NCBI GenBank assembly: GCA_937889015.1
Contig: CALARR010000218.1
Span: forward strand, 1-50,991
Source: an uncultured Planctomycetales bacterium
Lineage (GTDB): Bacteria; Planctomycetota; Planctomycetia; Pirellulales; Thermoguttaceae
DNA length: 50,991 bases
Direction: 5' to 3'
Below are positions 9,360-18,156 of this stretch, piece after piece (position 1 is the stretch's first letter; every line of letters starts with the position of its first letter). Made by a program: the position numbers and the translations under genes. The notes beneath the pieces are model-generated. The model was given only the letters and a program-made list of their open reading frames with translations, had not been told where the DNA came from and did no database searches.

Positions 9360-10199
9360 TTACAGGTCGGGATTCAGGATCAGGCGTGCCCAAAGGTAGG
9401 CAATCACGTTGAGCACCACGGCCAGGGCCAGGATCATCTGCCCCAGGGTCTCGGTGAACAGGCAGACCGTGTTGATCGGATCGACGAAGTAGTAGACCAC
9501 GAGGATCAGGAAGGGGGCCATGGCCATGTAGACGGCCGACTTGCGCGCCTGGGCCGTCTCGGAGAGCACTTTGCGTTCCAGGCGCTGCAGTTCGAGCACC
9601 GACTGGGCGATTCGCTCCACGGTTTCGTTCAATCGGCCGCCGCTTTCGTAGCTGGCCAACAAGGCGGCGGCAAACAGGGCGAAGTTCTCGCTCTTCAGCC
9701 GCTGCTTGGCCTCGATCAGGGTCCGTTCCAGGGGCTTGCCCAGCTTGTACTCGGCCACCATCTGGTGGAATTCGGCGTTGATCGGCCAAGGGCACTGGGC
9801 GGCGAGGATCTCCAGCGACTGGGCCAGCGAGAGCCCGGAGCGCACCGCGCTGGCCAACGTGACCATCGAATCGGCCAATTGGTCTTCGATCTTCTGGCGG
9901 CGGTGCTCGGCCATGCGGCGAACCAGGTACCAGGGGCCCGAGAGCAGAAAGACCGCGGTCAACAGGCCGAAGATCAGGTTATTCAACACCAGCCAGAAGG
10001 CCAGCACGCCCAGGGCGGTGGCGCTGAGCCAGACGATCAACAGCCGGCGAAGGTTGCGCGTGGGGGCGCGGAGCCGCCGGAGCTTTTCCGCCAGGTCCTG
10101 CTCCACGAGGTCCAGGGCCCAGGCGAAGTAGGGCCGGCCGGCGTACGCCGCTGCGGCGACGGCCAACCCGATCAGGATGTTTCCGAGCCAGAAACCCAT
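9360..10199 (-). CDS. tadB: Tad pilus inner-membrane platform protein TadB
   Basis: The 279-residue T2SSF-type protein has transmembrane segments near 4-20, 50-90 and 220-275. The conserved cytoplasmic segment reads QLADSMVTLASAVRSGLSLAQSLE, followed by LASYESGGRLNETVERIA. It partners TadC in the inner-membrane platform of the Flp pilus. Its start lies 13 bases after the FHA-ATPase stop, the usual tadA-tadB-tadC order. Confidence 0.93.
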   Translation of the reverse strand: MGFWLGNILIGLAVAAAAYAGRPYFAWALDLVEQDLAEKLRRLRAPTRNLRRLLIVWLSATALGVLAFWLVLNNLIFGLLTAVFLLSGPWYLVRRMAEHRRQKIEDQLADSMVTLASAVRSGLSLAQSLEILAAQCPWPINAEFHQMVAEYKLGKPLERTLIEAKQRLKSENFALFAAALLASYESGGRLNETVERIAQSVLELQRLERKVLSETAQARKSAVYMAMAPFLILVVYYFVDPINTVCLFTETLGQMILALAVVLNVIAYLWARLILNPDL

Positions 10200-10212
10200 G
10201 TGTGCTTGTCGT

Positions 10213-12186
10213 TTATTGGGAGTTGCCGGTTCTGCGGACGTCTAGCGCACCGCCTGGCGCCTGGGGCAAACGCAGGGCGGGACCGCCTTCGACCGTCAGC
10301 GGCTGCTGGCCGTAGAGGAATTCCAGGTCCAAGAGCTGCTTTTCGATCAGCGAATCGATGAACGAGGGCAGGTAGCCCGTGGGGCGCAGCGCCTGCCCGT
10401 CGCGGAAGTTGAAGATATCGTGGATCACGATCCGCTTTTCATCAGGATCGTAGCGCACGACTTCCGAGATTTGGGTCACCGCGCGCCGTCCGCCGGGCAG
10501 GCGGCTGATGTGCACGATCAGATCGACGGCCGAAGCCACCTGGCGGTGGATCGAGCTGACCGGCAGATCGGCCGCCATCAGCACCAGGACCTCCAATCGC
10601 TCGACGACCTCCTCCGAGCTGTTGGCGTGTACGGTGGTCATCGAGCCTTCGTGGCCGGTGTTCATGGCCTGGATCATGTCCAGGGCCTCGCCGCCGCGGC
10701 ATTCGCCGACGATGATCCGGTCGGGCCGCATGCGCAGCGCGTTGCGGACCAGGTCGCGGATCGTGTATTGTCCGGCGCCTTCCACGTTGGCGGGCTTGGT
10801 TTCCAGGGTGACCACGTGCTCCTGGTGCAGGCGCAGCTCGGTGGTGTCCTCGATCGTGACGATCCGTTCTTTGTAGGGGATGAAGGCGCTGAGGATATTC
10901 AGGAGCGTAGTCTTGCCGGTGCCGGTGCCGCCGCTGATGAGCACGTTGCGGCGATCGATGACGCTGGAGCGGAGGAAGGTGGCCGCGGCCGCACTGATGC
11001 TGCCCATCTCCACCAGGTTGTCGATGGTCAGGGCGTGCAGGGGGAACTTGCGCACGGTGAGGCAGGGCCCCTTCACGGCCAGGGGCGGGATGATGGCGTT
11101 GACGCGCGAGCCGTCGGGCAGCCGGGCATCGACCAGGGGCTGGCTCTTATCGATGCGCCGCCCCACCTGGGCCACGATCCGCTCGATGATCGCCTCGGTC
11201 ACCTTGTCGGAGATGAAACGCCGGCCGGAGTGTTCGATCACGCCATCGCGTTCGACATAGATCTGGTCGCGACCGACGACCATGATTTCCGTGACGGTCG
11301 GCGCGCGCAACAGGTCTTGCAGCGGCCCGAAGCCGTAGATCGTATCCTTGAGGTCCTTCTTCAGCATCCGCAGGATGAGATACTTGCGCAGTTCGCGGTG
11401 CAAGTGCGGGCGGACGAGGGGGAAGTGATCGGCGAAGCCGATTTCCACGCGATGGATCTGCTGGCTCACGTCGCGGCAGTCGGCCAGGGCCAGACGCTGG
11501 CGCAAGAACTGCAGCAAACCGTGCAGTTCCGCCTCGCGTTCCGGCACCAGGGTGGCCGGGATGTCGAATTCGTTGGAGGTCAGGGCGGCCAGGTCGAAGA
11601 TGGCCTCCTTGCCGGTCTCCAGGATGAGCTGGTTGACCAGCAGATCGCGGAGCGTGAGGCCGCTGATTTCGTCCAGCAGTTGCTCGTTCTCTGCGGCGAA
11701 CAACTTCAGTTCGCGGCACACGTCCTCGATGTTGTTCTCCAGCAGCACGATGCTCTGCGAGTCGGTGGAGCGGTGGCTCTCGAACTCGTACAGATCCAGC
11801 CGCTCCAGCAGCTTGTGGTGGATCCGCAGTTCCAGGTCGGCCATGATCGAGCGGAGATGGGCCTCGAGTTCGGCCCGGCTGACGGTGGCGGTCTGCTCGG
11901 CCTCGAAGGTCAGCGTGTAGGGCCAGATGCGGACCTTGGTGCCCAGGCTGAAGAGGGCCGTTTGGCCGCCGAGCACCTCTTCTTCGCCGACGATGCAGCT
12001 ATTGAGCCCCACGTTCTCCAACTGCAGCTTGCCGTCGACCATCCGCACCAGGGCATGGCGACGCGAGACGAGGGGGCTTTGCAGGCAGACGCTGTTGGTG
12101 GCGTCGCGGCCGATGCACACTTCGGCGTCGGGCACCTCGACCATCGTCCGGCGACTCTCGTTGATCTTGTTGTACCAGATTTTCAT
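10213..12186 (-). CDS. cpaF: Tad/CpaF-type pilus ATPase with N-terminal FHA domain
   Basis: The 657-residue protein starts with an FHA domain (about 20-90; GRD, then SRRHA at 41-45, then N57), which normally binds phosphothreonine. A helical region (100-270) leads to a CpaF/TadA secretion ATPase. That domain shows DARLPDGSRVNAIIPP (353-368), Walker A GGTGTGKT (419-426), a Walker B-like acidic stretch IVTIEDT, the conserved RMRPDRIIVGE and the His-box region TGHEGSMTTVHAN. It should power Flp pilus assembly or retraction. The open frame extends to 12348 through a tandem repeat, but the FHA fold begins at the ATG at 12186, so that start is used; it lacks a strong ribosome site. A kinase gene in the same operon could supply the phospho-ligand. 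It is one of two Tad ATPases in the cluster. Confidence 0.9.
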   Translation of the reverse strand: MKIWYNKINESRRTMVEVPDAEVCIGRDATNSVCLQSPLVSRRHALVRMVDGKLQLENVGLNSCIVGEEEVLGGQTALFSLGTKVRIWPYTLTFEAEQTATVSRAELEAHLRSIMADLELRIHHKLLERLDLYEFESHRSTDSQSIVLLENNIEDVCRELKLFAAENEQLLDEISGLTLRDLLVNQLILETGKEAIFDLAALTSNEFDIPATLVPEREAELHGLLQFLRQRLALADCRDVSQQIHRVEIGFADHFPLVRPHLHRELRKYLILRMLKKDLKDTIYGFGPLQDLLRAPTVTEIMVVGRDQIYVERDGVIEHSGRRFISDKVTEAIIERIVAQVGRRIDKSQPLVDARLPDGSRVNAIIPPLAVKGPCLTVRKFPLHALTIDNLVEMGSISAAAATFLRSSVIDRRNVLISGGTGTGKTTLLNILSAFIPYKERIVTIEDTTELRLHQEHVVTLETKPANVEGAGQYTIRDLVRNALRMRPDRIIVGECRGGEALDMIQAMNTGHEGSMTTVHANSSEEVVERLEVLVLMAADLPVSSIHRQVASAVDLIVHISRLPGGRRAVTQISEVVRYDPDEKRIVIHDIFNFRDGQALRPTGYLPSFIDSLIEKQLLDLEFLYGQQPLTVEGGPALRLPQAPGGALDVRRTGNSQ

Positions 12187-12206
12187 GGAGAACTTCGCTG
12201 CGGTTC

Positions 12207-12267
12207 GCCTTCGTGCCTTCGTGCCTTCGTGCCTTTGTGCCTTTGTGCCTTCGTGCCTTTGTGCCTT
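12207..12267. repeat. Tandem 8-base repeat, seven units
   Basis: Seven consecutive units of GCCTT[C/T]GT (12207-12262) plus a partial unit lie between the cpaB stop and the FHA-ATPase start. On the minus strand they read ACGAAGGC/ACAAAGGC. Units differ only at the C/T position. The period of 8 means that gaining or losing one unit shifts the reading frame. Confidence 0.9.
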
Positions 12268-12281
12268 GCCCCTGTTCTGCC

Positions 12282-13064
12282 TCACTTCTTCCGCGGATGC
12301 AGCAAGACGCCTACGTTCTGGAAGTTGGCCGCTTGCAGCAGGTCCCACAGGCGTTGGGCTTTGGGCTCCAGGTGGTTGGCCGCATCCACCGTCACGGCGA
12401 TGGCCAGCACGTTCTCGTTGCCCTGCTGCACGCGGTGCGCCTGCGTGGTCTCGGTGCTTTGCAGGCGGTTGCCCAGGGCCAGGACCTTGAAGGGGCCGAT
12501 GATCTCGTTGGGGCTGGTCACGCCGGGGGTGATGACCGGCGTGGGCTTGGGCGCGGCGACTTCCGGCTCCTCGCCGTCTTCGGTGGCCGGGGCGCGCGTG
12601 GGGAGGGCCGAGACGCGCGGCACGTTGAACGACACCAGATCGCCAGGCGAAATGAGGGAGGCCACGGCCTTACGCGGATCGATCGGGACCCACATGATCC
12701 GCTCGGTGGATTCGGCTTTGCTGCCCGTCTGGCCGAACTCCAGTTCGACCACCGGCGTGCGCATGTGGTCGCGGAGCAGCAGCGATTTCTCGGGGATGGC
12801 CAGGCAGACGGGCCGGCTGACCAGCGACTTGCGCGAATTCCAAGGGTAGGCGAAATCGCGCAGACTGCCGACCTGGTTCTCGGGAATGGGCACGGGGACG
12901 AGGTTGCCCTCGGTGATGAGTTCGCCTCGGCGCAGCGAATCCTTGACCCCCACGAAATTGACGATCGTGACCTGCTGCGATTTGTGGTTCAGGTAGGTCC
13001 AGTTACACATAGCGCCGATCACCCCCAAGATCAGCGCCACGATCAATCCCTGCATGCCTTTCAT
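12282..13064 (-). CDS. cpaB: Flp pilus assembly protein CpaB/RcpC
   Basis: The 260-residue protein has an N-terminal membrane anchor (about 6-23) followed by a SAF-like domain (VKDSLRRGELITEGNLVPV). A segment typical of CpaB/RcpC follows (VPIDPRKAVASLISPGDLVSF), then a Pro-rich loop and a C-terminal part with VLAIAVTVDAANHL. CpaB/RcpC helps organise the outer part of the Tad apparatus. The frame is open to 13361, but the ATG at 13064 has GAGG upstream and starts the membrane anchor. It lies 43 bases after the unknown membrane protein gene. Confidence 0.88.
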   Translation of the reverse strand: MKGMQGLIVALILGVIGAMCNWTYLNHKSQQVTIVNFVGVKDSLRRGELITEGNLVPVPIPENQVGSLRDFAYPWNSRKSLVSRPVCLAIPEKSLLLRDHMRTPVVELEFGQTGSKAESTERIMWVPIDPRKAVASLISPGDLVSFNVPRVSALPTRAPATEDGEEPEVAAPKPTPVITPGVTSPNEIIGPFKVLALGNRLQSTETTQAHRVQQGNENVLAIAVTVDAANHLEPKAQRLWDLLQAANFQNVGVLLHPRKK

Positions 13065-13107
13065 GGGCGGCAAGCCTCTGTTGTGCGTGTTGGGTGGTTG
13101 GGGCCAG

Positions 13108-14148
13108 TCATTGCCGTTCCGTTTGGTCTGGCGGCAGGGCCACCAGGACTCCGCGCCACGGACCGTCGCGGTCGCGTGCCAGTTGGACGCTGATCGCCCC
13201 CTGCTGCGGACCGCGTCCGGCAAAGCGGGCGAACCAGGCCCCATCATGCTCCCGCCAAGCCTGGACTCGGCGGTAGTCCTGTTGGGCGAACGATTCGTCG
13301 TAATGGCCCATCCAGGACTCGACGGGCCCCGATCCTCGAAACGCCACCACGGCGGCCCCACCCTGGGCCTGCATGCCCAAGATGCGCTGACTGCCGGGCG
13401 GGATACTCAGTGCCGACGGCCAAGCGGCCTGCCGGCTCGGCTTCTCCCGGCCGCTTGGATTGGATGTGGCGGTTCCGGGAGACTCGCTGTGGGTGGAAAC
13501 GACTTGCGACCCGCGGGCCGAACGGCCTTGGGGATAAAACACGTAGGCCACCCATTCGCTATCCGAGATGGGGACCGCTACTCCCCAGGTTACCACGCGG
13601 TCGGCACTTACGGCAACAGGCTGCCCTGGCGGAGAGGGGGCTGGCGAGGCGGGGCGCACGCCGGCCACCAGCGGAAACTCGCCCGGCAGGGCATACAACC
13701 GCCACTGCGAGGGCCGTTGTTCGATCGGCTGTGCCGCGGCCAGTTTGGCGAGTAACGATTGTTCGGAAGATGACGGCATCTGGGGCGGATCGGAGGCCTC
13801 GTCCAGCAGGGCGCGACAACTCTGCTGCAACACGGCCCTGGCCTGCGTCACGTTGCCGACAATCGATAGTCGGCGCAGCCCCCAATCCTGATTGCCGAAC
13901 TGGAGATCGTGAGTCTGGCCGAGTTCGGCGAGCCCCCCCCAGGCTGGAGCAGGCGAGGTGACTGGTCTCGATTCCTCCCGCCACCAACTGACCATTTGCC
14001 GGCCGACGCCCACCCCCATGACCAGGATCATGGCCGTGAGCACAAGTTTGGTGGTCCAGTCGGCGATACGCCGGGCCAGGACGCCAAAGCCGCTGGGGGG
14101 CGGCCGATTGCAGCCCGACCCGCCAGAGGAGGAGCTATCCTGCATCAT
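13108..14148 (-). CDS. Unknown single-pass membrane protein in the Tad operon
   Basis: The 346-residue protein has one transmembrane helix (about 33-52) after a Ser/Gly/Pro-rich cytoplasmic tail. An extracytoplasmic body of about 290 residues follows, rich in Pro, Gly and Trp, and no family is recognised. Two adjacent Met codons (14148, 14145) are both possible starts, with only a weak ribosome site. It lies between a TadE-like gene and cpaB, so it may be a lineage-specific pilus component. The body does not look like a secretin: no long beta-barrel-like C-terminus or N0/N1 repeat is visible. Confidence 0.65.
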   Translation of the reverse strand: MMQDSSSSGGSGCNRPPPSGFGVLARRIADWTTKLVLTAMILVMGVGVGRQMVSWWREESRPVTSPAPAWGGLAELGQTHDLQFGNQDWGLRRLSIVGNVTQARAVLQQSCRALLDEASDPPQMPSSSEQSLLAKLAAAQPIEQRPSQWRLYALPGEFPLVAGVRPASPAPSPPGQPVAVSADRVVTWGVAVPISDSEWVAYVFYPQGRSARGSQVVSTHSESPGTATSNPSGREKPSRQAAWPSALSIPPGSQRILGMQAQGGAAVVAFRGSGPVESWMGHYDESFAQQDYRRVQAWREHDGAWFARFAGRGPQQGAISVQLARDRDGPWRGVLVALPPDQTERQ

Positions 14149-14511
14149 TTAGCACCGAGGACTTGGGTCGGCCTTCGGCCGTCACCAGGCGACGGCCACG
14201 AAGGAAGCATGGAAAGACAAACCGGAGCCGGAGCAGCCACGGCGATAGGCAAACAATGGCGGCAGTAACCGCAGATGCACGCAGATGAACGCGGATCGGG
14301 AGTGGTCTTCTCGCGTATCTGCGTTGATCGGCGTGCATCTGCGGTTTCATTCTTCGCGGCCCAGCGGGGAAACAGACCACGAAATGGCCAAGACACGAAG
14401 CGCCCCGTCTCCTCTCCTTTCGTGATCTTCAGTTGCATTCCGTGTCCGTTGGCGGCGCCACGGAGAGGCGGGTGGGAATAGGGATGGCTGTGGCGGCCAA
14501 AGGATAAATCT
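14149..14511. other. Non-coding gap inside the Tad operon with repeats
   Basis: No gene was found in these 363 bases. They hold the imperfect palindromic repeat at 14267-14346 and a degenerate stretch (about 14379-14450) of TTTCGTG/CACGAA words. It is the longest break in the minus-strand run 20404-3860 and could contain an internal promoter, but no clear one was seen. Confidence 0.6.
14267..14346. repeat. 80-base imperfect palindrome of GCAGATG/CATCTGC words
   Basis: The stretch opens with AACCGCAGATGCACGCAGAT and closes with ATCGGCGTGCATCTGCGGTT, so the two ends are near reverse complements. Inner words (GAACGCGGAT / ATCTGCGTT) continue the pattern. Similar GCAGATGAACGC-type elements are known as dispersed intergenic repeats in several bacterial phyla, including Planctomycetes. 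Confidence 0.75.
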
Positions 14512-15486
14512 CTATTTCAACGTCCCCAAGAACTCATTCAAGGCGTCGATCTTCTTCTGCAATTCGGTCAACAGCGTCTGGTCGGGAGTGGGGGAACTCT
14601 GCACGATGCGTTGCACGAATTGATACATACGGAGAAAACGTTGCGCGACCGTCTTGGGGACGCTGGTCAGCCGGCGGCCGTTGTCGTCGTCGTCCTCGTC
14701 GATGCGTTGTATTAAGTCGTCCACTCTCGCCTGAACCAACGCTGTATCCAGCGTGCAAATATCGTCCACTCGCAGCGTGGGATACCACGTGCGCCCACTT
14801 CGCAAACCGTATCGTTCGAAGAGTCCGGGGTATTCCGGATCCACGGTGCAGAACAATGGGTCCAGATCGGGCAGGTATGCGGCGAAGGCCCTCAAGGCCC
14901 TCTCGTAGGCCGAAGAAAGGGTTGGGCTGTCCGGCAAGACATAGATCACATCCAGGCGCAAGACAAGATTGCCCCGGCTCAAACCCATGTCTTGTACCTG
15001 CCAGGCGTTGTCCAGCAAGAACGAATCGGCGCCGAGGCGATAGGCGCCCATGCTGCCCAGCATGGGGTACTTCCGCGTCAGGCCAGAAGTTCCGTTGCTG
15101 AAGCCTTGGGACGGATCGAGCAGAGTGCCGTTGACGGAATAGCCGGAGAGGGTCGGTCCGCGCGTCACGGCCATTTGCAGTCGCGAATCATCGGCCGCGG
15201 ACACGGTTTGGCCGCCTTGCGTCCCAGCCGAGGCGGAAGTGGGCCAGTAGGCGAACTCGCTATTGGCGGCGCCGTCGCGTGGGGAGCGGCTGGCAAAGGC
15301 CTTTTCGCGCGCCACCGTCAAGGCGCGCACCTTCCAGCAGGCCACGGTGCCGAAATTGACCATCAGGGCCATGAGCATCAACAAGATGGGCAGGCCCAGC
15401 ACCAGCTCCAACGGGGCGAGTCCACGGCGGTTCGGGGATAAGCCCTTGGCCTTGGCGGTCATCATTCCGTGCTCTTCATTCGGCAT
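14512..15486 (-). CDS. TadE/TadF-like minor pilin or pseudopilin
   Basis: The 324-residue protein has a basic N-terminus (NRRGLAPLELVLGLPILLMLMA) that matches the TadE-like signature, with Glu in the helix, and one transmembrane segment at about 22-45. The rest is extracytoplasmic and ends in a long helical segment. TadE/F proteins are minor pseudopilins of the Flp system. The ATG at 15486 has AAGGA about 7 bases upstream and lies 11 bases after the TadG-like stop. Confidence 0.8.
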   Translation of the reverse strand: MPNEEHGMMTAKAKGLSPNRRGLAPLELVLGLPILLMLMALMVNFGTVACWKVRALTVAREKAFASRSPRDGAANSEFAYWPTSASAGTQGGQTVSAADDSRLQMAVTRGPTLSGYSVNGTLLDPSQGFSNGTSGLTRKYPMLGSMGAYRLGADSFLLDNAWQVQDMGLSRGNLVLRLDVIYVLPDSPTLSSAYERALRAFAAYLPDLDPLFCTVDPEYPGLFERYGLRSGRTWYPTLRVDDICTLDTALVQARVDDLIQRIDEDDDDNGRRLTSVPKTVAQRFLRMYQFVQRIVQSSPTPDQTLLTELQKKIDALNEFLGTLK

Positions 15487-15496
15487 GGCACGTCCT

Positions 15497-17092
15497 TCAG
15501 TGCGTGCTGATCCGTTCGATATCCGCAGCCTGCAGGCTGCCCAGGGAGGGCGATGTCAAGCCGACCGAATCGTTGGGGGACGAGGTTTGCAGGATGCCGG
15601 CCACGGCGTCCTGCGTGGCGGGCACCAACTGCACGGTCCAGTACTGATTCCACAGGGTCCAGTGGTCGCTGCGCGCCACGGTCTGTCCGGTCGTGGAAGT
15701 ACAGGGGAGGCGTCGCGAGCCGGTTCCACCCGCCGAGTAGCGGCCGACGTACCAGGTGTACGCGCCCGTGCCCGAGGTCTCGCCGGTGCCCAGTTCGATC
15801 TGCACGCCCGGCATGTGGATGGGGTAGGAATCAGTAGACCAGTCGCGCGAGGAGAGCCATTCCAATCGCCGCTGCGGCACGAAGAGGCTGGCGGCGGCGT
15901 AGGTCACGGCATCGGCCGGAGAGGGATTGGTGTACAGTCCCGGGAGCATCTCCGGCAGTCGCTTCCAATGCGCCGTGCCGATGAACGTGTACTGCGACAG
16001 GATCTCGCTTCGTTCCGGCGTCGAGTCCTGGATGATGTGCGGCAGGTTCGACTCCACGTACGTCTCGTTGACCAGTCGATTCAGATAGCCGTTGGTGAAG
16101 ATCTGCCACAGTTGGTAGAACTGGGACATCTTCATGTACTCGCGGAAGTAGCGGAGCGTCAGATAGTTCCAGCGCTCGAGGTACCAATTGGCCACACGGT
16201 AGCGCTGGGCGCGTGCGAGGGTCAGGTAACTGGCGTCAGCGCAGGGATCGATTGCCGGCAGCGAGGGATCGCTGGCCTCCAGGCTGCCGCCGACGGTTAC
16301 GCCCGTCGACGTGCTGCTGGTACGCCACAGGGTGCCGATCATAGCTCCCCGGCCGTGGTCGGGCGTGCCGTGGTTGCGCGCCACTTCCACGGCGACGGTC
16401 TGGGCGACGTCGGGCCAGCAGAGCACGACGGCGCGCTGGTACTCGGGGATCAATTGCTGCTGGAGAATCGTTTCGAGCAGCGGCAACATCTGCTCGCTGT
16501 AGGCCTTGCCCCAAGCGGTGAAGGCATCGACCGCCTGCTGTTCCACGTCGGCCGCACCCGGGATGTTCTCTTCCTCTTTACCTTTGATAGCAGTTGCGAG
16601 ACGCAAGAACATATCTCCGAACGCCGCACTCAGCGTGGGATTGTCGAAAAAGGAGGCCGCGCTCCTCCAGGCGTCGAGGATCTCGGTGACGAAATCCTCG
16701 GCATTGTGATGGGAGGCCTCCTCCATGTAGGCGTTCATGGCCAGGATTTCGCACAGCAGGTGGTTGGTGAAGGCCAGGGTGTTCATGCCCCGGGCCAGGG
16801 CGGCCGCGCCGGAGTAGGCCACGGCGTCGGCCGCGTTCTGCATGCGGATCTTGCCGTCCACGTGCCGGCCGGCATTCATCACCATGCCCAAAAGCATGGC
16901 CAAGAGCAGCACCGAAAAGACGGTCAGCAGGCTGATGGTGCCCCGTTGGTCGCGGTGCAGGCACGCCACCTTGCGCAGCAACCGGTTTAGAGCCGGTCCG
17001 AAAACCTGTCGGCTGTTCGGTCCTGCAGGGCCGCCCGACGTGGCTGGTGCGGCTTCAGGATAGGTTCTCAATCGACGATTATGGGTCTGCAT
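15497..17092 (-). CDS. TadG-related pilus assembly protein
   Basis: The 531-residue protein has HRDQRGTISLLTVFSVLLLAM near residues 47-67, the Tad-G N-terminal helix, followed by AADAVAYSGAAALARGMNTLAF. That Asp-Ala-Ala-Ala rich follow-on is typical of TadG-related proteins. The remaining 400 residues are extracytoplasmic. Its start overlaps the end of the preceding gene by 14 bases, which suggests translational coupling; there is no independent strong ribosome site. A role in stabilising the pilus base is inferred from the family. Confidence 0.8.
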   Translation of the reverse strand: MQTHNRRLRTYPEAAPATSGGPAGPNSRQVFGPALNRLLRKVACLHRDQRGTISLLTVFSVLLLAMLLGMVMNAGRHVDGKIRMQNAADAVAYSGAAALARGMNTLAFTNHLLCEILAMNAYMEEASHHNAEDFVTEILDAWRSAASFFDNPTLSAAFGDMFLRLATAIKGKEEENIPGAADVEQQAVDAFTAWGKAYSEQMLPLLETILQQQLIPEYQRAVVLCWPDVAQTVAVEVARNHGTPDHGRGAMIGTLWRTSSTSTGVTVGGSLEASDPSLPAIDPCADASYLTLARAQRYRVANWYLERWNYLTLRYFREYMKMSQFYQLWQIFTNGYLNRLVNETYVESNLPHIIQDSTPERSEILSQYTFIGTAHWKRLPEMLPGLYTNPSPADAVTYAAASLFVPQRRLEWLSSRDWSTDSYPIHMPGVQIELGTGETSGTGAYTWYVGRYSAGGTGSRRLPCTSTTGQTVARSDHWTLWNQYWTVQLVPATQDAVAGILQTSSPNDSVGLTSPSLGSLQAADIERISTH

Positions 17093-18062
17093 GGCTGTAC
17101 GGTATGACCGATTTGAGCCCTTCGTTGCCCAAGGTGGCCGAGGCCTCCAGGGCGTAGGTATAGACGGTGCCCAACTTCTGGATTTTGGCGGCGACCTGGT
17201 CGGTGGCGGTCGAGCCGACCACGCGCGCCAGCAGGCTGCCGGGGCCGGGCAACAGGCACAGGTGGTGCGTCACCTTGACCGTGATCGGATCCTGCCAGCC
17301 CATCTCGTTTGGCTGGAACTCGTACACGGCTGTTGATACGGATGGGTAATAGGGGTTACCGACCGTATCATACATGATCAAGGGCGGGTCCTGGTTGCTG
17401 TGGTAGAAGGTGACCTGCAGTTCGGTGGCGGCCGCGGCCCAGGCCAACTTGTTGGCCAGGCGCGAATTGGTCGCGCCCGCCGCACTGGGGGCAATCGCCC
17501 GGTACGCCGTCTGCAGCGACTGGAGCGTGCCGGTCTCGGCCGTCGTCAGCCCGGTGCTCCGCGAGGGACAGATCGGCAGACAGGCCAGCGCCGCCGCGGC
17601 CTGGATCTTCTCGTACTTCGCTCCGCCGGAGGCCATCAGGTACGTCACCCCGCCGCTGGTCGGGCCGGCGTTCAAACTGTGGTCCGTCGCACTGTAGCCG
17701 GGCACCGTGCCCTCGACGATCGTGTATCCGCCGCTCACGCAGTTTTCGTGTTCCGAACTGCAGCGTGCCGGAATCCAGACCACCGCGCTGCGCGCCGCGG
17801 CATAGGCCGCATAGTGCACCACCATGGCCCCGATCATCACCTGGCTGACCTGCACGATGAACAACAGGCACATGATGAACAGGGGCAACGTGAGCACGAA
17901 GCTCAGGCTCTGCGCACTGCCATGCTGATCGGCGTGCAGGCACCGCAGCCGGGCCCAATCGAGCCGCGTACCGCCCAACCGGACCAGCAGCCGCAGGACG
18001 CCGGTCAGCGCCACGAGCAGCCCCAGCCAGGGCAGGCAGGCCATAATCACCGTGCGGTCCAC
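17079..18062 (-). CDS. TadE-like pilus protein
   Basis: The 327-residue product has two membrane segments, about 8-25 (CLPWLGLLVALTGVLRLLV) and 50-75 (SLSFVLTLPLFIMCLLFIV). The latter is the TadE-type helix, followed by AAYAAARSAVVWIPA. The body contains several Cys pairs and is extracytoplasmic. The frame is open to 18170, but a GTG at 18062 has GGAGG 6 bases upstream and is the best start. It belongs with the two other TadE/G-like proteins downstream. Confidence 0.78.
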   Translation of the reverse strand: MDRTVIMACLPWLGLLVALTGVLRLLVRLGGTRLDWARLRCLHADQHGSAQSLSFVLTLPLFIMCLLFIVQVSQVMIGAMVVHYAAYAAARSAVVWIPARCSSEHENCVSGGYTIVEGTVPGYSATDHSLNAGPTSGGVTYLMASGGAKYEKIQAAAALACLPICPSRSTGLTTAETGTLQSLQTAYRAIAPSAAGATNSRLANKLAWAAAATELQVTFYHSNQDPPLIMYDTVGNPYYPSVSTAVYEFQPNEMGWQDPITVKVTHHLCLLPGPGSLLARVVGSTATDQVAAKIQKLGTVYTYALEASATLGNEGLKSVIPYSHADP

Positions 18063-18156
18063 GCCAGACCTCCGCCGAAAGCCACGGCCGTTCTTGGGGG
18101 AGACGCCCCTCGCCGCGTAGAAGGGCCTCTCATTACAGGAAACGAAAAGCGTGCGA

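Noticed and set aside
10420..12849. Plus-strand open frame of 809 codons antisense to the FHA-ATPase
   Set aside because: Shadow of a conserved ATPase; the product shows no recognisable motifs and is rich in His, Asp and Gly from antisense GC codons.
13108..14148. Secretin (CpaC) gene in the Tad cluster
   Set aside because: The protein is short, has one N-terminal transmembrane helix and no secretin-like repeats or barrel-like C-terminus.
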